Shown: positions 17,275 through 29,469 of the stretch, piece after piece
Layout: the number at the start of each line of letters is the position of its first letter
Position numbering within the stretch: the first letter of the stretch is position 1
From: Harmothoe impar
Taxonomy: Eukaryota > Annelida > Polychaeta > Phyllodocida > Polynoidae
Assembly: GCA_947462335.1 (NCBI GenBank)
Contig: OX381705.1
Span: forward strand, 3,028,703-3,092,702
DNA: 64,000 nucleotides
Direction of reading: 5' to 3'
Notes under the pieces: model-generated
Databases searched by the model: none
What the model saw: only the letters and a program-made list of their open reading frames with translations
Told to the model about the DNA's origin: nothing
Position numbers and translations under genes: made by a program

Positions 17275-20200
17275 TGAGTCAGAAATCCGAAAAATGACCC
17301 AATTTTGGTCCCTATTCGGGATCACAACAAAATTTAGGCAAACTCAATGCATCTTTATGCAAGTTTATTTGATTAAAAGACATGTATCTCATGTCCCAGA
17401 ATCCACTTGAGGGTTATCTCCCAGGGGGTCTGTTTTTATTCACCATCAAACAGAACCCGGAGTTATCGTTACAGACTTTCCGTCAAAAATACCAAACCAT
17501 GTGTAAAACTGTAAATAAACACTACAATAACTTCTAATCTGGTACATATGTTGCCACAATATGTGGCTCAAACTCCTGACTTATGTTGTTTTAGGATAGA
17601 GGAAGGACAAATCAGAAAGTTCTTAATATGTTTAAACAAGTTTAGTATATTGAAAGGTATATATCTTGGCTCCTTGGAACACTTTTTGATACATGTCTAA
17701 ACCTAGCGGTTCAGTTTTTATCGCCTTGTAAAGTTTATTGTCCTTTTTTCAGGTGACTCCGTGACGAAAAATCCATGATCATGAACATTATCTTTTAAAT
17801 ACATCACAGCAACTAACAATTTTGTTTATAAGCTGGGCCATCATATATCTTGAAGCATACCAAGAATGGATATTCTCTAAGTAATAGTTTTTAAGATACA
17901 GCCCGATGAGTTTTGAACATTTATCAGAAATATGAACATTTCAACTACATACTCTCAACTTTACCCTAGTTCCTCAAAATGGTCCCATTATTGGGTAAAT
18001 TCACTCTACAGTGTCCTGATCATGTGTCCTTTAAGAAATATGAAGCATCGTGATATCTGGTTAGACCAAATTTGCACAGTATAGGCCTAAAGTACCCCTA
18101 TTAACCTATTTTACGTCACGGAGTCACCCGGGTGACTCCGTGACGGAAATTATTTCTTGTATAAACGAGCATAAAAATGGTGGATTTTTGCATTAGAACA
18201 TTAGAGGGAGTGGGTAGGACACAGGAAAACCAGAGATAACTTTAATATATTGGGTATTAACAATTCTATGAAGGTTTAAATTTTCATCAGGGTGGCTGGT
18301 GACTCCGTGACGAGTATTCCGGGTGACTCCGTGACGGAAAACATGTATCCCAATAGACATATGCTCCTGGAGGCAAGATTATTGGATATTTTTCAAAATT
18401 TATTTTTTCCAGCAGAAGACACAAGAGTTACCTCACAATCTGGGATACAATAGAGACTGTGTGGATCTTCTTTATTTACTATATAGAGGTATCAACCTGA
18501 AATGACATTTGAATATTTTGCTGACAAAACACACTTAAATGACTGTGGAGAAAAAAATACGGAACATATCTAGTGAAATCCTCGTGAATCGATTGACTAA
18601 ACCATAGACCTAATAGAAAATAATATTAGGAATAAGCTGTTACTGCCTCAGTACACATGGGAGACATGTAAAACATGTCATTTTTTGTGTTTTTGACGTT
18701 TTTAGGGGTTTTGGGGCCTTTGCAGGGCCAGAAAACTTAAAATATCGGGCTAATACACAAAAAATTGAGATTTCCCGAATTATTAGGATGTTTTCTCACA
18801 TATACCAAAAATTTGAATAAATTTGTGCAAAACTGGTTATTCTGTAGGGGTATAAGCCTGAAAAGGGCCAGAAATAGCCGAAACAACATAAGTGGGGAGT
18901 TTATGCCATGTATGATTAGGCATGCGAAGTTTGAAAACCATAGACCAAAGACTTTTATTTTTAAGAGGCAACCAGCTCTTCGAGACGCGTGGATTTTGGT
19001 GAAATTTAAAGATAAGAATGCCAACTTTACTCTAATTTCTTTTAAAATGCTCTGTTTATCATTAAATTGGCTGTGTGTTATCTGCAACATGTCTGCTATC
19101 AATATTGGGCTTAGTTTTGCACATGTGAAGACTCTCTGTGTGTTGGTATAACAAGCCATATTCATGGAGTTTCCGTTACGGACTTTCCGGTTTTTCGTAG
19201 TACTTGGATAACAGAGGCTCCATTTAATATTGAAATACCACAGAAGCACCCATTTACCCTTATTACATAACACAAACATGTCCTATATTAGAAAAAATAA
19301 CATTAACCATCATACTATGGTTATCAGTAGAATAGTAAGGCATCTACCGGGAGGTACACTAGTCCAGGAAAACTTGAGTTTTCGTTACAGACTTTCCGGA
19401 ATTGGAAGCTCATAGCACAATAGGTATCACACATCTCAAACATCTTCCATGCTCATCTACCTTATATCTATGTGTTTAAAACAGGTTGGACTAGCAAATT
19501 AGCCATATCAAACCCTTGTTATCATATATTCTGACTATACAATCTCGCTTGGAAGACAAAATTTCAAAATTTCTTCATGAAAACTCACATGAGGCATATA
19601 AGGTCAAAAATAAATCTTTTAGTATTCAGGAAATGACTATTTGGGATGAAGTTTGTACCATAGGGGCATCTTGTGTTAAAATATTAGGAAGATTGGCCAG
19701 GTGGAAGTACATCTTTTTCAAATCAAGAGTTAACGTTACAGACTTTCCTAAACACAAAATTTACCCTGACAAATTGAAAAAGCAGATTTCCTTTTTCTTT
19801 TAGTGCTCAGATAGTTAGAATAGCTGTCCTTTTGACATCTAGTCCAGAAATGAGGAAAATAAGTTGATTATCAACAATTCTATGAGAATTTTTCTCATTG
19901 CCAATGAAAGTCCGTAACGAAAACGAAAGTCTGTAACGAAAACAAGCATTTTGACCTGCAGTTATCAAATCCAAGTACCCACTGTGGTTTTAACACTCTA
20001 GAATGATGTGTTGGGGCTGTGGGTATAATATAAAGTACAAAAAGCAGCATTGATTCCTATGATTATGGCCTGAGGGGGGTATATGGAATGAAATGTGGTC
20101 AAATTGTGTGCAGTCTAACTTAACCACCCCTCAGGTAAACTAAAACCTATACAACTGGCTCAAAACTTCACCCAGCTATTTAGCAATGTGCGCTGTACAA

Positions 20201-21054
20201 TATTTATCATACAATGAACAATAGATGGACAATATCACAGCAGCAGGAGGACTTTTACAGTCCCCCCTGGTTTTCGTTACGGACTTTCATTATTGTTACA
20301 GACTTTCTTGATTACGCACCAAAATGCCCTTACTGAGTACACAGAAGTAATATTAGGCTATTCTAGCTATCCATATTAAGGGAATATGTACCAGCCATGA
20401 ACATCAATTGCTTTTAAATAGTAGCTTGGGGGTATTTTGTGTTATGTACAGGAAAATGTATGTGAAAGTCTGTCACGTTAATGGATCACCAAAGTCTCTC
20501 TTTGAGACCTGCAGTTGAGAAAAATTTGCAGATCATCCCAATTTTTTTTTTTCATGATTAGAGCCCATAATCCCCTACATATTAGGTGTAAAAGCAATAT
20601 TGGGGTGGATTTGCAAGACTATGCAATCTATCACATCAATAGTTTTCGTTACGGACTTTCAGCGAGCAGCATTTCACAAATGAACCACCACTGTGAAAAT
20701 TTCGCGAAAGATATTACCGTAAAAACTCCTGAATATTTGAGGTAGCATATACCTAATGGACTGAGCTGTTTGGTACGGGCTGTAATAGTCTTAGTGGTTT
20801 TGGGGGGCTTTTGAAAAATGAAAAATTAGGGGGGAACACTGATTTTGGGGTATTTTTCTGCTTTGAGGGGCCATAACTCAATTAATTTTGGTCGGACAAT
20901 TTTTTTCCTTTTTTTTTCTGAAAGCCTAGAGTGTTTCCTTTTACATGATATCAAAAGAAAAAGTATGGTGCAGGCAGTTCTATTTTTATGGCTGTTGGAA
21001 GGTGAAAAACCCCAAAAGACCACCAGTTGGTACGTGTATTGGGGGTCTGACTCA
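17275..21054. mobile_element. 3.8-kb non-coding DNA element with TA duplication and internal motif repeats
   Basis: Inserted in array unit 3 between GTGTA-TA and TA-TAGCTG; sister units show the empty GTGTATATAGCTG. The ends are 9-bp inverted repeats TGAGTCAGA...TCTGACTCA. No transposase-like frame exists; the longest (18737-19279, minus) has no recognisable domain. Two related motifs recur: GGTGACTCCGTGACG (17753, 18130, 18298, 18322 and inverted at 18114) and CGTTAC[AG]GACTTTC (17467, 19173, 19383, 19734, 20275, 20294, 20647, and inverted near 19906, 19925 and 20464). They share CGT[CT]AC[AG]GA when read on one strand. A TA duplication is usual for Tc1/mariner-type elements, but the family is uncertain. 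Probably non-autonomous. Confidence 0.75.
18114..18145. repeat. Perfect 32-bp palindrome
   Basis: CGTCACGGAGTCACCC is followed directly by its exact reverse complement, with no spacer. It is two copies of the GTGACTCCGTGACG motif placed head to head, inside the TA-flanked element. Confidence 0.95.
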
Positions 21055-21056
21055 TA

Positions 21057-21690
21057 TAGCTGTTGTCTCTAAGTTAGAGTTTTGCAACTTATTGGGTTCG
21101 GTATAATGACACTTCAACCATAGTCTCCTATGACACTATCATGTTCTGTAGCATGAGCTGTATGATAAGAGTCTTCTGAGGCTGAATCAGTGTTGTGAGA
21201 CTGTTGGGAAACTTATAGTTGTAGTACCTCAGGTACCTCAGCGTCAGATTAAGTAGTAACTGTACCCTCCATCCTTCCCCCTCACTTCCCCCACACTTAA
21301 CAAACACAAAGCCTACATGAGGTGTGGGACTCTGTGTGCTCCCCTGGGGTAAGAGTCTGTACTATTTATCAAGTTAGTGGCCTGACACATCCCCACACCT
21401 TGCAGGGTAACAGGAGCTACTAGTGTAACAAGACACCACCAGGGGTCCCCAGGGGTGTTACCTTAACACACAGTGTCTGTACAACTAGATGGGGGCTGAC
21501 AGTGGTGCCTTTGGCAAAAGCATTTGTTAGGTAGTCTTGAAGTCAGTTACTCTGGGGAGAGGCAGTAGGGAAGGAAGTTGTATTTGCATGGACTGTTGTG
21601 GCATATGAATATTATCTATCATGGTTAATGTAGGGACTACATAGTCCGATGTGGAAAAAGGGGTGGTCTGAGTGTGTAAATCAAGGCATG
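21057..21690. repeat. Tandem array unit 3, right part
   Basis: Resumes at TAGCTGTTGTCTCTAAG after the 3.8-kb insertion and contains block D (21226-21515). No gene. Confidence 0.7.
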
Positions 21691-23918
21691 CTTGATATTG
21701 CAATGTTCTTAGCTAGCACAACTGCTGTCATGTATGTATGCTACATTCAATGTGTCAAGGCATTAAAATAGTCACCATATAAAGAATTACTCTGTCCTCC
21801 AAAGTATTTCGAGTGAGAGTGTTCAGTAAATATCATTATTTATTGGCATAAGTTTTTCACAACAATGTTTTGTATAAGTGTCTTTGTCGATTATTTCTGG
21901 TCTGATAACAGGAGGACAAACAACTAGAATGGATGACTGTGAGTCGTTGTCTCTCCAAAGTGATTCAAACAGGTTATATCTCCACAACAATTTTTGAATT
22001 GGAGTTTTGATCAATAATTTTTGACCTATGACAACAAAAAAGACAAAAATCTGTAATTGATGGCTTTGGTCATGACGGCCGTGTCTAAGGTGCAATGCTG
22101 GTGAAATAAGCTAACATCCGGGTCTCTGCAAACATGTCAATACAGTGGACTGACCTACCGCACTGGTAGTTAGGCCAAACTGGTTTCTCATTACCGCATG
22201 TGTATCTAAAATCACCTCATGGGTATTTCTGCTTTTTTTTGTTGTGATTTCCATGAAACCCATGGCTAAAAATCTGGGAATACGGGCATAGTTGGATTGA
22301 AATTAAAGCTTACGGTGGCAAGAGTGAAATGAGCTAGAGTAATCATACATATTCATAGCATTCGCCAATCCATAATTTCTTGATTACTGAACACTGAATT
22401 TAGTTCAATGAGAGTCTATATTACCCTACACTTTTGGCTCCTGGTATAGTCTTCTTTTTTTTTTAAGAAAAAGAGAAAAGTGCCCTCGTCATACTTTTCA
22501 CTACACAGTTATGAGAAACAATTCTTTTTTTTAAGGTGGCCGCACGTGTAGTCTTTGCAGGGTGTTATAACTGATGGCGACAATTTTGAACGCAGGTGCC
22601 ACCAACCACTCTATGAAGACATGTAGATGTTTTAATGATTTTTGCACAAGGTGTTCATCTCACTTCAGTCTAAACACTCCTCTCACATGCCTCACCTAAT
22701 CTCCTTACTAATACACCAGTTGCCCCTACCTCAGCCTGCACACTACTCTTGTATGCACATCTCAGATTTGACATTCTTTTTTGATGGGTCAACTGTAATT
22801 GACTCTGCAGGACTCAAACATACATGACTGCCCTTTATCACAGTTGTATGCGAGACAAACTGTGACCCTGAGCCATGCGACTTCCTTAATATGCTCAGTG
22901 TAGTAGTAGCTAGGGGAGTTATGGCACTAAGTGAATCAGCATGTAAGGAGGGCACTGTGGGATGTAGGTGTGGCACCGTGGGACTTGTAAGGGGCAGGTT
23001 TATCGGCATAGTGGGAACAGGGGTGTTAAGGCACCGTATCTCACTTCAGAAACCGTTCTTTCGGCTGTGTAGGCTAACATGGACCAACACTCCTCAGGGG
23101 GCAATAAAGGGGTCTCATAACCTACATGTTCCCCCAGTGGACCCTTTTACTGGTCATGTCCAATATGGAGATGGAAAGTATTGGAAACGTCACTTACGAG
23201 AGAGTATTTACTTCCAGAGTCAACCACCTAAAATACTGACCAAGGACAGAGTTAAGGCTTTATCAAATCTTGAGCAATACACTGACCTCTCAGCCCCAAT
23301 AGCGTATCCCCATGGACAGTACAGTATATGGCTGTAATATTTACCTGTTTCTATTCTTAATGGCAGTTAATGGAAGGATGTATGCCTGTCAGTACATCCT
23401 GACCATGACTAATTTGGGATCATTTGAGTATCCAGCCTACTGCAGTAATTTGTGCATTTTATCTCTGATAGTTTCCCACTCTCTCATTTAATTCACTATA
23501 CTAGAAGATGAAACACAGTACAAGGAGGAGCCTTATCTCATCGTGAAGGAAGCACTATAGGCTGGACTTTGGGCTGTCCAGTTTGTTGTTGTCAGTTAAA
23601 GCATCTACAGCAGTTATTTGTGCCAAGACAGGAACCTTGCAGAGTAAGATGCATTGTGGTGTGGTTTGTATCCATCTTTTTGTCTAGTTGAATATTTGCA
23701 CAATTCTCTACTGCTAGTTTCATCCTGCCCTCTTTTTGATTAACAAACAATCAATACACATATGGTTAATACACAACAACGAATGGTGAATGTTGCTGTT
23801 TGCTTTAAGTGTGAGTTTTGCAACTTATTCAGTTTGGTATAATGACACATTAACCCATAGTCTCCTATAGTAGTGTGTGTTACTAAACAGGGCCATACAC
23901 AGCATGAGCTGTATGACA
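21691..23918. repeat. Tandem array unit 4, left part
   Basis: Block A (21870-22170, with an internal partial duplication of the CACAACAATGTTT region), block B (22245-22340) and block C (22880-23460). The block C frame here is open with an ATG for 148 codons (22891-23337), the longest in the array. More diverged from units 1-3 than they are from each other. Broken by a LINE fragment at about 23919. Confidence 0.65.
22891..23337 (+). pseudogene. Relic reading frame of array block C
   Basis: An ATG-started frame of 148 codons. Its middle (VGTGVLRHRIS, GAIKGSHNLHVPPVDPFTGH, VQYGDGKYW) matches frames in units 1 (1028-1234), 2 (13649-13975) and 3 (16406-16612, then a shifted frame 16554-16937). 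Differences are mostly substitutions, but other units have stops or frameshifts after the YGDG motif. I recognise no protein family. It may be a gene fragment amplified with the array; as an active gene it is doubtful. Confidence 0.3.
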
Positions 23919-24813
23919 AAAAAGCCCAAAAAGTAAATTTTAAAACACACACTGAGAATATACATGCCTCAGCAAAATTAAATCTATCAAAAGACAGAAT
24001 GTTGGCACACCAATATTTGGCTGCATATAAAAGGGCAATGAGTACAAAATACAGGGACAATAGAAGACTCAATACAAGGGCCTGGGGTGGCCAAATTTGT
24101 GTTTTACTCCTCATGCTAAGTCATATATAAGAAGTCTAGAGTGGAGCCTTGCTTTTGCCTGGAATAACCTAGAGCCCGAGGATAGAAATATTCCTTCGTT
24201 AAAGTCCTTCAAAATAGACGTACACAAATTTTTTGTATTAAACCTACCTGAGTCTATATAAATATTTTCTTCCCCTCCCCCCCTCCTTACATACGTTTAA
24301 AGGTAGCAGAAAGGCTGTACTAACACTTTTGATTTAAGTTAGTTTTAAGATGGGTTTATTATCATATCATAGTGTCATCGGTATTTAAAGGTTGATAACA
24401 ATACTCTAAACAGTCAGTTTAGTGGCTGTACCACGTAAGGTAGTTGGAAATATTTGTAAGGTTTAATGATGTATTCTCAATTAATTGTTACGTGTTCAAA
24501 GCGTTTTGTAAAATGCAAAAGGAAATATCAATAGCTAAAACTCAATGTAAAGTAGTAGGAATGAAGTGGTAGTCAGTTTTATAATAACATTTGTCATAAG
24601 AATTTATAATTATAAGCATACATGTTATGGTACTATGCTCGCCAAAAAGAAATAATAATGTGTTCACTAAAAAAGTAAAGGTTGCCGACTTCAAATTAGC
24701 CTGAAAAGGCTAAGAAGCGACCTGTCTTTGGGATTAAGTCAAAAGATAACAAAACTTATTGTAACTGTGATCACTGAAATGAAAAAAGGCAAATTCAAAC
24801 TCAAACTCAAAAG
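23919..24813 (+). mobile_element. 5'-truncated LINE (non-LTR retrotransposon) fragment
   Basis: Interrupts array unit 4 before block D. Near 24075-24260 a frame reads CFTPHAKSYIRSLEWSLAFA, then WNNLEPEDRNIPSLKSFK, the typical end of a reverse transcriptase ORF ('.WNsLP.dirn..sl.sFK..l..fl'). It is followed by a long 3' untranslated stretch and a tail of CAAACTCAAACTCAAAA-type repeats (24800-24813). Upstream frame breaks show it is dead. Confidence 0.6.
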
Positions 24814-25290
24814 GCAGTGAGTCCTCTTGGGGACACCTGGCCTACCTCAGCATCTCTTTAAGCAGTAACCCTACCCTCCGCTTACCCCACACTTAACAAA
24901 CACAAGGCCTATGTGAGGTGTGGGACTTTGTGTGCTCCCTCTGGGGTAAGATGCTGTGCTATTTATCAAGTTAGCGGCCTGACACATCCCCACACCCTGC
25001 AGGGTAAGAGGAGCTACTAGTGTAACAAGACACCACCAGGGGTCCCCAGGGGTGTTACCTTAACACACAGTGTCTGTACAACTAGATGGGGGCTGACAGT
25101 GGTCCTTGAGGCAAAAGGAGCTGGTTAGGGTGTCTGGAAGTCACTTACACTTGGGAGAAGCAATAGGGAAGGAAATTATATTGACAGGCACTTGTGTATC
25201 CTGTGAATATTATCAATCAAGATTGGTGTATAATCAGGGACTACACAGTCCAAGGTGGGTGGGGGTAGTATGACAGAGTAAATCAAGGCA
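24814..25290. repeat. Tandem array unit 4, right part (block D)
   Basis: Block D (24840-25110) follows directly after the LINE tail, with a strongly conserved core at 24975-25105. No gene. Confidence 0.65.
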
Positions 25291-25639
25291 TACATGTGAA
25301 AATGATATTACAACATTCTCAATTATGCCATCCAACAGTCCCTGTCCTAATTTCAATGTCGCTATGCATAAAACTACTTAGGAATAAAACACAGCATTAC
25401 TCTGTCCTCCACAGCATTTAGTAGTTTAATCATACTAATTGTTGTCAATACTGGATAACTATATTATTGATGTTTGTGACCTCCTTAATCTGCACAAAAT
25501 GAATGTCTCTTGGAAGCCATACTCTAATGAATTATACTGAGCCCCTGTGGTAATAATCAGTACTGGTTGTATAGATAAGAATGCTTTACAGCCAGAAGCA
25601 TATTTTACACAGAAGTATGAATGTACAATGTACAATCTA

Positions 25640-25735
25640 CGTCCTATATTATATGCATATCTGTTTTTGAAGATCGATGTATTAGAAAATCATTTATGAA
25701 ATAAATACACGTTTACAAACTCAAACTCAAAAAAT
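25640..25735 (+). mobile_element. LINE 3' tail
   Basis: GAAAATCATTTATGAAATAAATACACG followed by AACTCAAACTCAAAAAA. The same ending, AAAATCATTTATGAAGTAAATACAC, recurs at about 49870-49900, and the ACTCAAA tail matches the fragment ending at 24813. Probably the 3' end of one LINE family. Confidence 0.45.
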
Positions 25736-27524
25736 TTCCCAGCGAGATTGTGGAGTATACTATGTTATATCAAAATGAAAGGTATACAACAATGTTTGAA
25801 TCAGTGGCTCAGTCAATTATTTTTGACCTAATAACAAACAACTGAAATGGATAACTGTGTTGCTGTGTCTGTTGTCTCAAGTGACTCATACAAATTAAAT
25901 CTCCACAACAATGTTTGAATTAGGTTTCTGGTCAATTATTTCTGGCCTATGACAACAATGCCAGGACAAAAAACTATAATGGATGATCTTGGTGATGAAG
26001 GCTGTGTCTGGGGTGTAAAGCTGGTAAAATGGCTGTGTAAGCTGACATCCGGGTAAACACCATTTATTACAATCAATAAGTGATATTGACTCCACTTTTA
26101 CTGCTTCCCAGGGAAGCTGAAGTAAAATTGGCCTCTTAGTGTTCTTGTTGTTACTATTGTGTCCTCTCCTGTCTTGTTCTCCAAAATAACTGCAATTCAT
26201 GTCAAGATGATAGATAGATAGCTGACCAATCTACTAGCTCTTGATGTTTTAGGAGCAGGGAATGGGAGAAAATTGAGGCATATATCAAATACATTATTAC
26301 TAATTCTACCTACTGCTGAATGATCGAATAACCGACTACAAAGTACTGGGCTGGGCTACTTTGAATGAAGCAATCTATTCATCTCGATCTTTTTTGTTGA
26401 ATTAAGAATGGTTAAAACTTCACAGAAACAGTTGAAATGCTGACAGCTCACTTCAACGAACTTATAACTATGCAGAAAATGAATAGTCTGTATATTTGAG
26501 ATTTTGTGCCAGCTTTGATATTCAATTAAAAAAGGTATGTAGGCCCAAGAGCCTGTGTACCATAACAGCAGATGGGTTGACCCAGGGGGGGGGGGGGTAG
26601 GAGGGGGTGACACTAAGTGTATCGGCATGTAAGGAGGTAGCTGGGGGACGCAGGCAGTGTGACATGGCATGTAGGTGCGGCACTGTGGGACAGGACAGGG
26701 CAGATCTATTGGTGTGGTCGGATCAGGGGTGTATTCCAGGATTCAAGCTTTTACCCTCAGTGTAAATTGACCGGTGAACCTCAGGGGGCAATGAAAGGTT
26801 CTCGTAGCTACCTGTTCCCTCAGTAGACCTTGTACTGGTCATGTTTGATATGGGGATGGAGGGTGTTGGATATGTGACCCAGGAAGGAATCTCTAAACAA
26901 GACACATCATGGTGGGAGTGCTGCTATATGTGCTACCCTCTGTGGTTAAACTATGGCTACTGAGAGGTGTTTCCTTGATGTTTATATTTATTTCCTCTTG
27001 TCACTTCTGCTTTAATTCCTTGCTTTCATCTGAAAAAGAATTCTCTGTGTTTTTGACATTATCTACTCCTATTCATGATATGATGATAATTCAACATACA
27101 TACTTTAGATGATTTAAGAAAAAAAAAGAAAGGGATATGAGAATGAGTGGAACTAGAAATGCAGCCAAGGGCTTCATTACCTGGTAACATAAGGGAAGCA
27201 CGAACCAGATTATCCAGGATCAGTTTTAGAAACCCAGCAACAAAACGTGATGCGGATAGATTTATTTGTTTCGGACAATTTGTCCAAAATAGCAATGCAG
27301 GGGTAGTGAGCCCCAAGAGAGTAGAGCAGACCCATTCTGTCTCTGTGCTCTGTTTCTCTCTGCCCAAGCTGGCCCCACCTCGACCTCTGTTCCCGAGCAT
27401 CATCGCTGGCACCAAAGGTTGCTGGTTAAAATAGTTCCTGTGCACTTGATGCTATTGTATTAAAAGTGCAAATGGGTACCTTGTAGGAATCCCCCCCAAT
27501 ATACGGGGGAAGTGACACGGTTAT

Positions 27525-27579
27525 GGCCCCTCAAATACCAGCGATGTCGCTCTGACGCGTCCGAGGACGAGTTGGGGCC
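27525..27579 (+). ncRNA. Degenerate hammerhead-ribozyme-like motif
   Basis: GGCCCC (27525-27530) pairs with GGGGCC (27574-27579) as stem III. AGCGA/TCGCT forms a closed stem I. CTGACG then leads to stem II (GTCC/GGAC) and GAG. This is the order of a hammerhead with the core CUGANGA...GAAA. Two or more core bases differ (C for the last A of CUGANGA; GAG for GAAA), as does the cleavage-site U, so self-cleavage is unlikely. It may be the relic of a hammerhead-bearing repeat, or chance. Confidence 0.25.
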
Positions 27580-28301
27580 AGCTTGCTCTCCGCCCCTACG
27601 ACAGACAGCATAGTTGGTTACGGTCATAGACAACCACACTTCCTGTTATAACTGACTTATCATCCTTTTTCTTCTCATACTTAACATTTACATAATGCTC
27701 TCCTTATTTGTAATCCAAACCATTTTTTTCCGTAATTATGAGCCACTCAAACTCTGTCTGTGTTGTTCTGGTTATCTTGATTCAGAAATTGTCTTTGAAT
27801 CATGTCAATAACCACCATTTTGGATTTGAATCATGCCAGTACTTACAAAAAGAAAGCTATGCTTTTTACTTTTTGAAATTGGGACATAGTCAGGGTAAAA
27901 TGTTAAAGCATTATGTGGCTAAAGTGTCAAAGCAAAATTACCACAGTGATAGATTTCTTGTCTACTAGTTTGAGCAGTATTGCAAATTAAATACACTTTT
28001 CCAACTGTGCTTAGCAGTGCTGCCTACCAAAATAGGTGGCATAATGTGATTATTATGAGTGAGCGTTTCACTATGAAGGAGATTCCCTGAGGATACGTGT
28101 GGTTTAAGACAGCTGCTCACCTTGAAATGATAATCTTCATAAGAAAAAAAAAAAATTAACCATTTTTGTCTGACAACAACATTTGTGTCATATAGCAAAA
28201 TTGCAGCGCCATTATCTGTTCTATATGTAAATGACACACAGTATGCGCCATTGTAACAAGAGGCAGTGAGTCACGTGGTATGAGGCCTGCATCTTGTTTA
28301 A

Positions 28302-28542
28302 CCTTTAAGGGTGGTAAGATACCTTAATGCATCATTCCCTTGATCGCCATGATGCATGAATGCAGCTCTGGCAAGTAACTTGTCAGTGCCGTATTCACGC
28401 ATCATGCCATCGCTATGGGATTGAGTCACTCCCGAAGGGTCGACATGATGCATCGATGCAGCACCAGTGAGTGACTCACTTGGGCTCTTTTGGGGCATCA
28501 TGACAACAAATGTCATCTCTAGCCACATCCACCCTTAAAGGG
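28302..28542. mobile_element. piggyBac-like MITE, copy 1
   Basis: 241 bp flanked by TTAA on both sides (28298-28301 and 28543-28546) with inverted ends [C]CCTTTAAGGGTGG...CCACCCTTAAAGGG. A TTAA duplication and CCC-starting ends are typical of piggyBac-type elements. The interior has repeated GATGCAT/ATGCATCATG strings and no ORF. It lies at the edge of array block D. Confidence 0.65.
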
Positions 28543-28546
28543 TTAA

Positions 28547-29467
28547 GCAGTAACTGTATCCTCCACCCTTCTCCCACACTTCTCCCACAATTAGCCTACA
28601 CAGCTGTGTGAGGGTAGCGGCACTCCCTGTTTCTTCCCTGTGGGCTGTGTGTCAAGTTAGCGGCCTGACACATCCCTACACCCTGCAGGCTAAGAGGAGC
28701 TACTAGTGTAACAAGACACCACCAGGGGTCCCCAGGGGTGTTACCTTAACACACAGTGTCTGTTCAACTAGATGGGAGCTGACAGTGGTGCCTGTGGTGA
28801 AAGGAGCTGGTAAGGCTGTTGGGCATTCACTTGTGCTGGTAAAAGGCAGGGGGAAGGAGGTAGGACTGTTAGTTGTTACCATGAATACTGTGTGCAATTT
28901 TTGGGGGGAAAAGCTGCTAGAGGACTGTATAAAGGCATGCATGATATTACAATGGTTGTTATAGTTAGAACAATACATGTCATGTGTGCTATTCGCAATA
29001 TGTCTAGGCATAAACGACTTGGAAGTAAATCACCATACTACTCTGTATTCCAAGTCGGTTTGTACTCTATTATGTTATGTTATGTTATAATTAGATTTCA
29101 GCAAAAAAGAAAATTTCATATAGCCACCAGAACACCATGAAAAGAACTGCACTGGACAAACATGCAATCATCAGTCCTTCCTTCAATGCTTGTCTCAAGT
29201 GGTTCATGTCATAAACAGTTATATCTCCACAACAATGTTTGTTTTACAGCTTTTGTCAATTATTTCTGGGACACAAGGACACACGACTATAGTGGATGAC
29301 CTCAGTGATGACGGCTCTTTGTGTTTGTAACGCAGGTAAAATGGCAGTGTAAGTTGACATCCGGGTCTCTACAAACAGGTCTATGTGGTGGATGAAACTC
29401 TGCAGGGTACTATAACTGATGACCACCATGTAGGACACAGGTGCCACCCAATCACAAAATGAAGAGA
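28547..29467. repeat. Tandem array, block D of unit 5 and partial unit 6
   Basis: Block D (28560-28830), with its core (28655-28795) almost unchanged, then block A (29190-29400). The array ends at the TA where the next element is inserted. No gene. Confidence 0.6.
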
Positions 29468-29469
29468 TA

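Larger units (their letters stand above)
25291..28297. repeat. Tandem array unit 5 (diverged, with unrelated insertions)
   Basis: Contains a probable LINE 3' end (25640-25735), block A (25880-26060), block C (26600-26900, with poly-G at 26587-26598) and about 1.3 kb that I do not match to other units (26960-28297). Within the latter are a short segment resembling 34500-34600 and 54060-54160, and a hammerhead-like motif at 27525-27579. No gene is recognised. Confidence 0.5.

Noticed and set aside
18737..19279. 180-codon minus-strand frame in the 3.8-kb element
   Set aside because: No domain, Leu/Phe/Asn-rich composition typical of A/T-rich DNA, and an overlapping plus-strand frame of similar length. 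Judged chance.
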